DNA of 64,000 nt, taken from NCBI RefSeq assembly GCF_031877795.1, contig NC_133958.1, positions 3,720,001 to 3,784,000 of the forward strand. The letters run 5' to 3'. Position 1 is the first letter of the stretch; each line of letters begins with the position of its first letter. Below, piece by piece: positions 31,119-43,405 of this stretch. The stretch is from Strix aluco. Lineage: Eukaryota > Chordata > Aves > Strigiformes > Strigidae. The notes below the pieces were generated by a model. That model was not told where the DNA came from and ran no database searches. It saw only the letters and a program-made list of their open reading frames with translations. The position numbers were made by a program, and so were the translations under genes.

Positions 31119-31141
31119 CACACACACACACGCACACACAC
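31119..31141. repeat. CA dinucleotide repeat (UG repeat in pre-mRNA)
   Basis: A 23-base CA run with one CG interruption. On the sense strand it is a TG repeat about 40 nt upstream of the CRMP2A exon acceptor, with an A(19)/T(19) tract 15 bases further upstream. Confidence 0.95.
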
Positions 31142-31156
31142 GAAAAGAGGTGAGGG

Positions 31157-31175
31157 AAAAAAAAAAAAAAAAAAA
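31157..31175. repeat. A(19) tract (T tract on sense strand)
   Basis: A pure run of 19 A on the + strand next to the CA repeat, in the predicted 5' UTR intron. A similar A(19) run lies at 31401-31419. Confidence 0.95.
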
Positions 31176-32008
31176 GAGGGAGAGAGCTCGCTCTGGGTCC
31201 TAGAGATACGGCAACATCAATTGCAAAGGGCTGTGCCTGGCAGATCCCCTGCCCCCATCGGTACAACACAGCCTGTGGCTCGCTCTGGTTTCTTTGATGC
31301 AGCGCAAAGTTGAGGGAAGGTTGGGGCAGATCCTGCTGCAATCAAGGGAGGAGGTTTCGAGTTCCCAGCATCCAGATGGGGAGGGAGGGAAAAGGAGAGG
31401 AAAAAAAAAAAAAAAAAAATCCTCACTCTGCAGCAGAAACTGAGGACTGATCCGGAAGTGATGCGACTGGTGAATTGGCAAATGGACTCGATCAGGTTGG
31501 AGCAACAGCCCCCATCACACACACACCCTTTCCCCCCTCCCCTTCCCCGGCGTGTTGCTGCTGCTGCTGCTGCTACAAGTTGCACGGAGCTGATGAGGAC
31601 TGAGCACCCCCCTCACCTCCGGCTGCTCTGGAGGCGTGTTCCCAAGGCAGGGGAGAAAGGATCCCTTCCTTCCTCCCCCCCCTTTCCCCTTCCTCCCCTG
31701 GCCCCGCAATGGTGGAGCCAGGGAGTGCTCCGGGAATCCTATTGTTCCTCACTTTTCCCAAAGCAGCGGAGCCGGAGGGCGGGGAGCAGATGAGATCGCG
31801 GTTGGGTTAGTGGGGCTAGTGGGAGGCAAAATGCTGACTCATCTTTCTGGGTTTTGGGGCATCGCTGGTGCCGTGACTTGGGCAGACCCTCTTCAGGGGG
31901 GAAAAGGGCTGATTGATGCACTGGAGAGAAAATGAGAAAGAGAGACAGATGGGAGAGGGGTGTGGGAACCGAGGGAGAGAGGAAAATGAGCCGTGAACCA
32001 GGACTTAC

Positions 32009-32500
32009 CTCCAGGAGCTGAAATTAGTGACCTTGCAAGTCAATTAAGCCTCTGCAATGCCGGCAGCCCCCGGTGTCTCCCTGCGGGGGATCGGGGGAGG
32101 CAGCCAAAGGCGGCTCCGGCTGAGTGCGGGTTTCTAGAGGAGGAGACAGAGCAGCGGCCCCTCGCCTCCCCGCTCCTGCCCCTGCCGACAGCGGCCCTGC
32201 GCTGGGGACGGAGCCGAGGGGCAGGAGCGAGAAAGCGAGGGGCCGGGGGGCGAGCGGGGCCAGCGGGGCCGGGGCCGGGGCCAGCGGGGCCGGGAGGGAC
32301 CCGACCCCCCCGCCCCGGCCGGGCCGCCGGCGCTGTCCCTTCAGCACCACCCGCCGCACGGCCCCGCGGCCGGGGCGGGGGGGGGGGGGGTCAGGGCCGG
32401 CCCCGGGGGGGCTCAGACCCGCCCCGGGGGGGGGCTCAGACCCATCCAGGCACTCGCACCCCACCCCGAGCCCCCTTTCCGCCACGCAGCGCCTCGTATG
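32009..32500 (-). promoter_or_regulatory. DPYSL2: CRMP2A CpG island with probable non-coding first exon
   Basis: Very GC- and CpG-rich sequence ends, in the sense direction, at a strong donor (GGAG|gtaagtcc, exon edge at 32009). The exon's 5' end is unknown and the right edge given is that of the island. It includes a stop codon (TAA, 32044-32046) in frame with the CRMP2A start across the predicted splice, so it does not extend the protein. A 153-codon minus-strand frame (32485-32024) would be a long upstream frame if transcription starts above it, but is probably compositional. A REST/NRSF left half-site (TTCAGCACC) lies at 32340-32348, without a matching right half. Confidence 0.6.
32255..32443. 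repeat. GC-rich low-complexity repeats in CpG island
   Basis: Three elements lie together: short GGGGCC/GGGGCCAGC repeats at about 32255-32292, a G(14) run at 32377-32390, and two copies of a roughly 23-bp unit (gccccgggggggctcagaccc type) at about 32400-32443 that differ in G-run length. G-runs are on the + strand, opposite to the DPYSL2 sense strand here. Runs like these are prone to sequencing gaps and length error. Confidence 0.8.
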
Positions 32501-32563
32501 AGCTGTTGGGCTCTAACACACCCTGCTGCTCCTCGTGGCTGGTCCAGTTGCATGTGTCAAAGA

Positions 32564-32584
32564 TTTTTTTTTTTTTTTTTTTTT
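32564..32584. repeat. T(21) tract
   Basis: A pure run of 21 T on the + strand at the outer edge of the CRMP2A CpG island. It is the upstream-most of six long A/T homopolymers near the DPYSL2 first exons. Confidence 0.95.
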
Positions 32585-35500
32585 AAACTTATTCTCTCGG
32601 GTTTGTACCTAAATAAACCGCTCCGGCGGCTGGCGAGGCAGAGGGAGGGCTGCCTTAGTCATTTCCGAAGGGCTTGTTTCAGCACGGCTCTGTGAGTCCG
32701 GCTCGGGCTGAGTCCGTGGGAGCAGAGACATTTTTATCACAAAGGTAAGCGGTGCGGCACACAATAGGTTGAGCTTGGCTGTCTGCACCTGATACATGTT
32801 ATTAACACCGCTGAGCTGGTCCTTAAGGCTAATCCGTATGCAATATCGCTCTGAACCTAGCCCAATCACCAAGCTGTTTATTACTATGCATTATTCATCG
32901 ATATGCATCTTTGCACATGCATACATTAATTTAGAGGCATCTGTGTCCAAATGGTTACCAAGCACCTTCGTAAGATTCAGGCCAAAAAACCCACCAAAAG
33001 CAATAAATAAATCAATAAAAATCAAAATCTCAGAGCCCTCTCTCCCTGCAAACCACACCCAAATCAATGCATTTTTACTAAAAGGTAGCAAAAAAACCCC
33101 AAACCAAGGTCACAACCAAGTGCAGCCCTGTAATATATACACAGCACAGTGATAAAAGACTCCAGACTAAAAGGAAAGAAATAAGCCTGCAGCTTGGCCC
33201 TGAAGGATGAAGGTGATGTGCTCTGGTAACTAATGAAGGAGGGAGAAATCCAAAGGCCCTCAGGGGAAAAGCTCCACCTCCTTCCCCTTCTGGGACCATA
33301 ACAGTGGATCAGCCAGGGTTGTAGCCACACTGATCTCAGGTGCTTTGCTGGGGATTGGAGGCCAACATATGGTCTCTCAGGTACGCTGAAGTCCTGTATT
33401 ATTTAAGGTTTATAAATATTAATAGTCATAGCATTGCTGATCAGGCAGCCCGCAGAAGCTGCAGAGTGCTGACAGAGGCTCCAGCAAGCTGAAAGCCTTG
33501 AAGCGATTGTGTTGACACGTTCTGCAGTCTGCTGAAACGTATGCAGTGGCTTTCAGGGATAGCCTTAAATAAAGCTCATTCATCACTTGGCACATCCTTG
33601 GAAGATGCTCTGATGGCCACGGACACAGGCCTCTCTGGCGGGACGGAAAGAGAATGACCTGCCAATAAGCTAGAGGCTGTGAAGTGACTGAGAATGAAAT
33701 CCTGCAGACAGGACCACAACTTCCAAACGTTTCAGATCTGATAAAGGTCACTCCCAAAAGCTGAGGTTTCCTGCCATACAGATCCCTCTTTTCCAATAAA
33801 CCCTCAAAACACAGACAACAATCACATATTGAACAGCCACCTCCAAGTATTTCCCCTTTCCACACGCACCTGAGGACATGCTCAGCAGCGTCTTCATTTA
33901 TTTTGTGTTCAGCTCCAGCTGTGCTCATGGGAAGTCTATCCAAGACACCTCACCACAGGCTGCTCTGCGGAGTCTCTGACTGGCCTCACGTATCAAATCA
34001 AAGATGATTTTTTCAATCGCCCATGTGGAAACTCAGGCACTCCAAAAGAATCACTGAACTACTAAAAGGAACCCTCCTTTGTATTCTCCTTTTTGGATAT
34101 TTCACAGGGTGTTTGTGTAGTACTCTCTGTCTTTATGGTCCTCTAATGGACACTGAAAAATACTGGGGTCATTTCAAAAGTTGTTATTCCAACCTGTGAA
34201 ACTCAAGTATCAGACCTTAAGAACTGTCCAATTGTAGCAAATTCTACTCATTCTTTTTGTTACACTTGAACTGAAACATTTTGACACACCTACATGACTC
34301 CACAGCTTTATTCCCTGGATATTCTTTTTCCTACAGGAAGAGTGCTATCACGAGCAAAGCTCAACCAGCCAGTGCAAAGAGAACTTAGAGCCCCAAAATC
34401 ACTCTGACTTTGGGACCAGCCATAGAAACTTCTTGTCTACACGAGTCCCGTTGAGCCTCTATAACGTCTGACACACAGGTCTTGCTTAAGATCCCAGAAT
34501 CCCCAGCCAGATACATCAGCTTCCTTACCAACTTTGTTATCATAGAAAGAGTATAGGCTGATGCAATTTACATTTCAGTCTGAGCTTGTTTACAGCGAGG
34601 TAGCATGGCACAACTCCTGAGTGGTAACATATTAAACCAGCAACTGCATATATCCATGCTCTAAGCATGGAAATAACCAAATTTTGCTGAAAAAATCACA
34701 GGGAGCTGATAATCTGTGTGCTTAATAATCCCATAGGGTGACTGTTTTCACTGAGAACCACATAAATTACTTCAAAAAAATCACACCGACCCTCATCTGA
34801 ATTTCATAAACGCAGCGTCAATAAGAAACTTCCTCAGGTAACAGCTCATACTTAGCCCTATTGACCACAGAGGTGGAGAAACACTGAAGTTACATAAACA
34901 CAATCTCAGAAACGCAATGCATGAAAGATTAGTTAATTTTATCAGTCAATATTATCCACACACCCTCTAATAAAAGGAACAAAAGAGGGAAACTGAGTGG
35001 AATCACAACATCAGGTTTTCTTAACATCACAACGCTCTGGACACTTCTGGGTGAGTGACTTCTAGTAGTAATATCTCAACGCTGCAAAAAAAGGGATGAA
35101 TAGAGAGGTTGCACAGTCTGCCTGAAACTGCAGAGGAGAGCGGTGGCAGAACTGGCTTAATTTGAGCTTCTTCTGTGCTAGTGCACAAAAGTCCTAAGCG
35201 ACAGAAGTACTCACTCCCTTAAGCACTGCAGTACCACAGGACAAAAGACAATCCCTGCCTGGGGATTTGCCCTGGCAAAGACAAGAAAAAGGACCGCGTG
35301 AAGAGCACAAGGATCCTTTCACCAAAAAAAAATGTAGTGATATAGAGGGGAAAATGCGAGCACAAAGATATGAAGTAGGCAGGCTCCTCATCAAACAAGT
35401 GGAAAATTAGGTCTCTTTACTTAAATACCAACTCTCCCCCTGTGCTGGTGTCCGTGGCTCACCTAGAAAAGCTCAGGAGCACAGGACTCCTTCACTGACC

Positions 35501-38500
35501 TGCGCTGCATCAATAGCTCTAGTGATTTCTGATCTATTCTGTCTGGCCAAGACGTGCCAACTTCTCATCCATAAAATAACGAATGATGCTTTATTACATT
35601 TCATTGCCATCGTTACTTACATGTGCAGGGTAAGGCTGAACAATCAAACTTGGCTTGAATTAGAACCAATTCAATATATGCTCTATGTTGCTTTATTTTC
35701 CTACCATCCTTAGGTGAGACAATTGCTGCGAATCCAGAATTTTCTTCATTATTTAAAGATTAAGAACCCAGCCAGAAATTACAGCAGTATGCTCTGCCAT
35801 TAAATTGCCATTATTAAAATAAATGACAGCAACTACTTCAAAATCTGGGGCTCTTCCTATTGCAAATAATTAATTATTAATACTTCCAGTGGGTGCAAAA
35901 TTCATCATACAAAGCAGGATCCCACTGAAATTTGGATATTTGCAAAAGCAGAACTCCACAAAACCTCCATTCTCCAGTGAAAATGAGCAAAGAAAGAGAC
36001 TGGTTTGAGCCACCATGCCAGCTTAAGGCATGGCTTACTGAACTCTTGCCTGGGCCCTCCGCAGGACACAGCCACTCCCAGGGCCGGGGTTCTCCCGGCA
36101 GCCAGATACTTGGCAGATAGCCACGGCCATAACAAGCCACAGGGGAGATTTACCTGTCCCTGGCTGCAGAGGTACCATGCTCGATGCCTCCAACATCTGA
36201 ACGAGAGCCGTGAGGAGCACAGGTCAAACCTTACCAGGGAAAGCTGGAGCTCCCCATGCGAATGAGGAAGGTGTATTTGCAAAACACGGGCTTATGCCAG
36301 CAGAACCACGGCTGACATTCACACTCAGTGAAATACTAGGTGCTTTTAAGTCAATGACAATCCTTCAATTAAGTTTCACTGGGTCACAATTTAAGAATAC
36401 AGTTTTGTCCTCAGAATTAAATCAAGCTGATACCGTGTTTTCAGCTGGGTCCACTGAGAGGAGACTCCACGGTCAAGTTAGCTAATTGCTTTTACTGAAT
36501 GTAGAGCAAAATCTTCATGATGCCTGGGAGCATGGGGCTAAAAGCAGAGATCCAGTGAGCACTCCTATACACTACACAAGTGGTTTTCAAAGAGAAGCTG
36601 GACAAAGCCTGAATATAAATCCACAACCAAATTTCACGGCTGCTCTGAGCAAGGGCTTGGGATAGCCTGTGCTGACCTCTGCAACCATCACTGCTTACAA
36701 AATTATGCAGCCCTTAAAAACACCACTTGTTGCCTCTGCGATAGCCTGTGAATTTCTCTGCCTGGCCACAAGCTGGGAAAGCAATCTTTCCTCTCTCTGA
36801 TTTTGCCTTATCAATTGCTGATCCCTCCATCTCACCCAGTAATTTTAATTTTCTAAGGTGCAGGCCCAGTATCAAGAGGTGGCAGTGAATAACTATATTT
36901 CCAGAATATTCCTTGAACATTAAGAATCAAACCAAATCCTAAAATGCTTCACTGGGTTGGAATTGTTCTGGCATAGCACAAAAACTGAAAGACCAAGTTG
37001 TCTACGGAGAAATCATTAACCAGCTTCCCTTTGGGATATGATAATTGCTGGAGTGGTTGACAGCTTTTCTTGGCGTTGAGTGCTCTAAGACGAGACACAT
37101 TATTTCAGAAACATTAAAGACCAGAAGAAAGTCTTTTGATAAATGAGTAAAGTCCATTCAAATGCTGAAACAAAGCTCATTTATTTCCATGGTCCTTTTT
37201 ATTTCTGCATATCCTATGCCTCTCTTTTCCTTTATGGTTTTGTCCTCAGCAACCTCAACTAATGTAAACTAGCCCTGGTGAGTTTCTGCCAATCAAGGTT
37301 TGTTGCCAGTGGGTTTTAGTCCATGAAAACAGATGGTTTGAAAGCCACATTGTGCCACTGTGCCCACAGCCAATAGTACAAATATTTAGTCAATTAGAAG
37401 GGGATTTTCCAAAGGCACAAATGGAAATTAGGCACACAACTCCCATTGACTTCCAGAGGCAGTGGAGAGCCTCGCTGCCTTCAAAATCTCTCCTTACTAA
37501 TTCAGTCTTTATAAAACAAATGCATGTGAAAGGTGCCAGCCTGCTCTGAAATCAGACATTTTTCAGCTATTCCCAGGATGATAATCATGGATAGAAGCAA
37601 TAGGAATCTCTCTGAAGTGTTCAGTATTTAAGACAAAAGTTCCAGCAAAACTGCTGGTTTCATTATGGTCCATAAATGTCCTGTGACATTTTGAAGCCTT
37701 GCAATAGGTCGTGTGGATTGATTACAGCTGAGGATGGAGGTGTGCTTCTTCCAGACAGCATCATTAAGAGAACGCACCCATCTAACCACAAAAAGGCATC
37801 ATTAAATATTAACATTTCCTCTGAACACCTCTCTAAGAATATGACAGCTACTGGCTTACCAGCATTAAAATCTGTATGGAACTGGGACTCAACAGGAAAT
37901 GGCTATTGATTTGTGGACTGGAAATTATTTACAATTTTGCCAGCATTTTCCCAAAAATACCCAAAATGGACAATGATAATCTTTACTATTGAAACGTGGC
38001 TTAAAACAGTGACCTTCCAATGTCAGGGAGCTCTGGTCAAAAGCGAAGGAGAAGAATGGGTCAATATTACCGCTGATGTCCTGTCCCTGGGACCTCTCAG
38101 CCTGCTCCTCTATCTCTCCAGATAAGATCTTTTCATTGCAAGCATGCCAGAGCTGTGATGCACATGGCTTCACACATCTTCTAAGCACTGTGTTAATAAA
38201 TAATGATGACAACAATAACAGTAAGGGTCATAAAGCATATCATGCTCTATGAATGATTCACTCATTTGACTCTGAGTGTTACAGCTCTCTGGTTTCCTTT
38301 AAGACACAATAGCACTAAAAATAGAAGTCAGCAGTAAACTCGACATATCCCAGACTCACGATACACAAATGCTACTTGGCTTAACATGCTGCTACTGCAT
38401 CGAAGATGCAGTCCAGCTTCACCTTCCCTTTCAGCTGCTCTAGAATTGCTCTCGCCTGTCCCTGATGTTTCATGGCAATTCCTGCAGCACTTTGCACTAA

Positions 38501-39674
38501 GTGGAACTCCCTCCCCGTTTATTGGAATGGAAATACTTTACAGAATATCCTGGGACATCATCTGCCATGTTGCACTCATAATACAGGATGATGGGCTCAG
38601 AGAAGGTTTCCTTGGACACTGAAACCGTTTTCTGCACTCACAGGCAGCGATGTAAGCAACACTTGGATCAGAACTGTGCTTAGAATATTCATTACACATG
38701 CATGCACAGACACACGTGAGCACAGAAATGTTTTCCCTATGTGTTATCAAAGACTCAAGATTTTTCACTGCAGAGATCTGAGCCTCACAAGTTGAAAGAA
38801 AAGAGAAGGAGAGCACATCCAGGGTCCAGGTAAAGAAGGGATGCTGGATGAAAATGCCCAGGTGAGTTCAGAAGATGTTACTTATGTTGATGGTTCTGTT
38901 TATCAACATCACTGGATGAAAGCTCTGCCAGCTCATAGCACAAAAGCATCTTACCCTTAAGCTGCATTAAGCAGCTTCACCTCACGGACTCTGTGTCTGG
39001 CGATGGCTTTAGAGCCTATTTTAAACACATCGCACCAGTCTGCACAGGTAGACATTTAGAATACAGCTCTGGATACACTGTTAATCATGTTTACACACGG
39101 CAATGACTTACTTGGTGAACCCAAGGAGAGAGAAAGGGAAAGACCATTGATAAATGCAAATAGACTGTCATGCTTTATTCTGCAATAAAAATACCAACCA
39201 GAGACAATAATACAGAAGAGAGAATCACTACACTGGAAAGCTAATGAACACTGTGGCTAAGCTGGGCCATTGTGCCAGGTTGATACCATTTCCAACTGCA
39301 AAAAACAAGGAATAACCCTTCTAAAGCAAACAGGTTTCCACGTAGTGCAACACTTTCAAGTGAAACAGATAGAACTAAAGCTTCCCAGTATGCTCCATAT
39401 TACTATCACAGCATGTCATGTGCTATATAATATTACAAACACACACAGAAGATGCAGTCTTCTCCAAAGGTCTCGAGCAAAGATTTTCTTGATGACCGGT
39501 GTTCCAAGGGACACACTGAACTGGGATTTGGTTCAATGGCAGAAAGAGGAATGTGAAGGACAAATAGTTAAACAAAAATTTCACGCTGGAATTTTCAAAG
39601 CAAAAATCAAATCATCAAACCCCACAATTTGGAAAGCAAGAAAGAGAGAAACTTCACTTTTCTTCCTTGTTTTT

Positions 39675-39718
39675 ACAAAGGTTTCTCTTCTCTCCTACAA
39701 AGGTTTCGCTTCTCTCCA
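39675..39718. repeat. 22-bp tandem duplication
   Basis: Two adjacent units, acaaaggtttctcttctctcct at 39675-39696 and a near-identical copy with two differences at 39697-39718. No function evident. Confidence 0.85.
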
Positions 39719-40017
39719 AGTGTGATGTCTGGGAGAACCAATGCTAACTGTTAAGACGCATTGGTGTTGCTGAATTTAAAAGTTAAGCTGAGAATAAAAA
39801 GCTTCAAGCAGAAACCTGCACTGGGCTGTCTCTGTACTGCTCAGTTTCTTCATTTTGCTGACACAGCTTGCAAACCTCACCAGGCCATACCGCCCAGCAG
39901 GAGAGTTCAGTCCCTTCTGAAGCCGCCTTCAGCTGAGCACTCACACGAGGCACCGAAAATCATTTGTCATTTTTGAAAATCTCATCTCATTACATTTTAA
40001 ACAGAGAAGACAGACAA

Positions 40018-40125
40018 AGGCAGCATTATTAGCCTCACTGTACACATGGGAAATGAGGCATAGAAATTCAAATGGCCCACCTCAAACCGCAGAGGCAGCC
40101 TGTCACATGGAGCAATAGCGAGGCT
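40018..40125 (-). repeat. MIR-like SINE fragment
   Basis: The + strand reads ttattagcctcactgtacac, then atgggaaatgaggcatagaa, then cccacctcaaaccgcagagg and gcctgtcac. This parallels the reverse complement of a MIR core ('cctcattttacagatgggaaactgaggca..cttgcccaaggtcac..'). Strongly diverged; by eye only. Confidence 0.45.
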
Positions 40126-42399
40126 CTTGTTTGTCTGTGGTCAGCCCTGTTTGGGGATCCTCCTAGCCACCACCACGGCTCTGTTCATTCTGCCTCCACA
40201 GCTTTCAGCCCTTCTTTCTAAGCAGAGGCAGAAGCAGGCAAAAGTCAGGAATAACAGTAGTAGTAAGAAAGAAGCGATGCAAAAGCCAGACCTCTTTGTG
40301 CTGCTCTGTAGAACCCATTAAGTCTGGGGGCGTTGCAGTTGCTGCTAACATGAACCAACGTCCTCATGTTGCACTTATTTAATAAATCTAATCTTATTAA
40401 ACTGCATTACAAGCTTTTATTTCATAAATCTGTGTGCCTCCCAGATCACCCAGAGAATTAACTCCTGAATGGACTCTGCTGTGGAGCCTTGCAGAAGGCC
40501 CTCCTGACCAAAGCATCAGCCCTGCGGACTGCGGCGCTCCCGGGGAGCGGGCCAGGCTCTGAGCCCTCTGTGTGCAGCACAGGCCCTAAGCGCAGCCCAT
40601 CGCTCTGCAGCTGCGACGACCAGACAGGAAAACCCAGCAAGTGATTCGAGGGTTCCCCTGGATGAGGGAGGGAGGTGACAGCATGGAGGGTGCTCCGGTG
40701 AGGGGATGGGAGAGGCCCTTTGCATCTCGCTGCCATCTGCAGCATACTAATCAGAGGGCTGCCAGCTGCTGCTTTTGAAAGGAACTGTGTCACCAGCACA
40801 TGGAGACCCCTCATCCTCCTCTGCCAGGGTGTCCCTGCACAGCCAGAGGTATATACCAGTGTCACCCCACCCTTTCCCTGAGCAGGATGAGGAGTGACAC
40901 CCAGGGCGACTGTTTCCCCCACCAGTGAAGCGCACACTCTCTTTTAAACAGTACGGGAGGATGGGAGCATCTGAGATGCTGCTTTAACATCCACATAAAT
41001 TTGGTACTGGTGTTTCAGAAAGACTACAAGTTGCATACCCTCCAATATGGGCTGTATATGTGGAAACATTTGTTTAAAATCATCCAAAGAGTCTGCTGTA
41101 ATTCAGTGAAAATGCAGGGTATTACTAACTCCTCCCGAAGAGCAGTACCAAGAGGTCAGGCTCTGAGTTGCATTCTGTGCAAAACAGCCTTTCCTCCCCC
41201 TTGTATGCTGGGATTTTGTTTTAATGATCTGAGGTCAACATGAAACAATTTGTTAAACAAACTTCAGTGAATCAAAACGTAAAATTTCAGACTGACCTGC
41301 CTTCCATCTGATATGAAACATCTCATCTGGGGGCTAAGCAGGTTTTTTTTAAGGTTGAGCTGTACTTTTTGTAGGATAAAAGGAAATGTTCGCATAGAAA
41401 GACATTCTGACTTCAAAATGAAGAAGGTTTTCAAGAAGCTGCATGAATATTTTAACCCTTTAATAAGAAAAAAAAAGAAGGAAATTCTCAAGCATTTTGA
41501 TGAAGTGTTCAAATCCGTTTTAAGCATGGCTCAATAGATAGATTTGATAACCACTTTACATATTTGGATAAAGGATATTCACAAAGGTCTCAGACTGTAA
41601 CCACTACCAGTCTAGCATGGGCAATGCCCAGACCCAGGCCAGCTGGAGTCAGGGAATGCTCCAGGGATCCCAGCAGTGCTAACAGTGCCCCACTGCAAGC
41701 CTAAGACCATTTCCAAACAATGAGCATGGCCTCGGTATCTAACTCTGACAATGATGCTCTAAGGGAGAAACACATTACTCTTCAGCAGCTTCAATACTGA
41801 AACTGAGATGGGAAAGAAAATGGATCACACCTACATCCCCTGACCTTGCAAACCACCAGCCCCGATTCAGAAACATGTGATGGCCTCAGCAGTATTGATA
41901 GAGCAATTCTCTCACTGAGCCTTAAGCTACCATTCAGGTGTTTTGCAGAATTCAGTGCTCCACGCTTTGAAGTCTGAGCCCCAGAATATGGCAGAATTCT
42001 CCCCAGGTCCAATAGTGCCCAATTAGTTTTTAATCTGGATCAGTTTTTCCAGTCTTACAGAGGAAAAACAAACAAACAATCTCCCTCAAATTGCTCACCA
42101 TTTTATTTCCCAAACAGAAGCCAACAAATTAGCATTACAGTGGGAAATATGCACTGGCTGCTCTACAATTTCCTGTTTGCTTTGCTAATGTGTGCAAATG
42201 TAAGAGCTAGGCAGAGGACTAATCTGCAAGGCTTCTGTGCCTAGGTACCACCGTGAAATAAATACACACACTTGAGTGAGTCTTTACAAGCAAACCAGGC
42301 TACTTTAGCACGCTCACTTCTCTGTTCCACGCTGCATACCAAAACCTGTCGGGAGAAGTAGTACTGTCAGTTGTCTGCTATACCAGAGGGGGAAAGAAA

Positions 42400-42500
42400 A
42401 CTCAGGCTCCTCACTTGGCTCTGCAACTGACTCACTTTGTGACCTTTGGCATGTCACTGCATTCGCCTGTGCCTATTAAGAGGCAATACTACTAATCATC
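42400..42500 (+). repeat. MIR-like SINE fragment
   Basis: The sequence ctcacttggctctgcaactg, actcactttgtgacctttgg and catgtcactgcattcgcctg follows the MIR core 'ctctgccactgacttgctgtgtgaccttgggcaagtcact..ctgtgcct' closely, with a tail resembling its 3' end (gcaatactactaatcatctg). It is the best-preserved MIR-like piece in the window. Confidence 0.55.
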
Positions 42501-43309
42501 TGCAAAGATGATAGATTAGTTAATTCTTTAGTGAGCAGAAAATTATTTTAGATGTGGAGATTAAAGAACAAAAACCCACACTAACAAAATGAAATTACTT
42601 AAGCGGTCTACTGCATTATACACTAATTAATCAGCATCTCTAAAATCAGGTTTGAGAAGTGTTAGCGTTAAGGTAAGCAATTATTTTCTAATAAGAATGT
42701 GTCCACAACTTGGCACAAACAGTATACTCATCATCTGAAAATCCATGAAAGTCCAGTCAGCTTGGAGGAGCAGGATTTTCAAGCACATCATTTTTCAAAG
42801 GACCTCTCTCTTTCAATTCAAGGTAGGACAGATTATGCGAGCCTAAAATATATTCACGCCCTAGAACTTTAACAAGCAGCAGCAAAATTCAAGTTAAGGC
42901 AAATCTTGAAAAATGTTCCAACAGCACCTTGGGCAACATGGGGGGATAAACTTTTTGGTCATGCAGAAAAGATGTTCTAACTGAGGATAAATTGCTGGGT
43001 CCTGGGAGGAAATGGTTACCACTATCTCTAGGAACAATAATTAAGTTGGAAAGCTGGGTTTGATTCCTGTATGAGAACACAAGGGTCTGTCTCTGGAAAC
43101 TTGTCTTCTCATTGGAGACAATAATTCAGTCTCTCTCTTGCCTGACTGTTTCCTCCACCATCTTTTTTTTTGGTAGCTACCTGTATACTCACAGCCTCTA
43201 GCACTAGGTCATTTTCAAGGTCACGTTATTTTGGTACTGTTCTGAACAAAAATTGTTAATGTGCCAGCATCTCCAAATTCCTGAGCTCTTTCCCCAGTTC
43301 TGATGGTCA

Positions 43310-43405
43310 TTCTTTTGACTTGAGCAAGCCACTTCCCTTCTGTTGGATCCATCTACACATTTGCTAAATGGCAGCGATAATACTGACCTGCTGCTCACAA
43401 CTGGT
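43310..43405 (+). repeat. MIR-like SINE fragment
   Basis: The sequence gacttgagcaagccacttcc, a ctgttggatcc segment, then atctacacatttgctaaatg and gcagcgataatactgacctg matches the second half of a MIR core ('cttgggcaagtcactt..catctgtaaaatggggataataatacctacct') with moderate divergence. Confidence 0.45.

Larger units (their letters stand above)
31079..32008 (-). other. DPYSL2: Predicted 5' UTR intron of DPYSL2 long transcript
   Basis: This 930-bp segment lies between a donor reading CTCCTGGAG|gtaagtcc and the acceptor at 31079. In sense order it contains an (AGC)6 run (31574-31557), a T(19) tract (31419-31401), another T(19) tract (31175-31157) and a TG repeat (31141-31119) about 40 bases before the acceptor. 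The splice signals are seen; use of this intron is inference and needs transcript data. Confidence 0.55.

Noticed and set aside
31060..31341. Upstream in-frame extension of CRMP2A to an ATG at 31341
   Set aside because: It translates simple repeats (Phe run, Cys-Val run from TG repeats) and crosses a strong splice acceptor. The family start MAERK is preferred.
32024..32485. A 153-codon minus-strand frame starting MAERG, resembling the MAERK start of CRMP2A
   Set aside because: It is proline/alanine/glycine-rich island sequence that stops before the donor at 32009 and cannot join the CRMP2A frame. The matching first four residues look coincidental.
40458..40937. A 159-codon minus-strand frame
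   Set aside because: It lies in a GC-richer patch with several overlapping frames, has no motif and no splice or promoter context.
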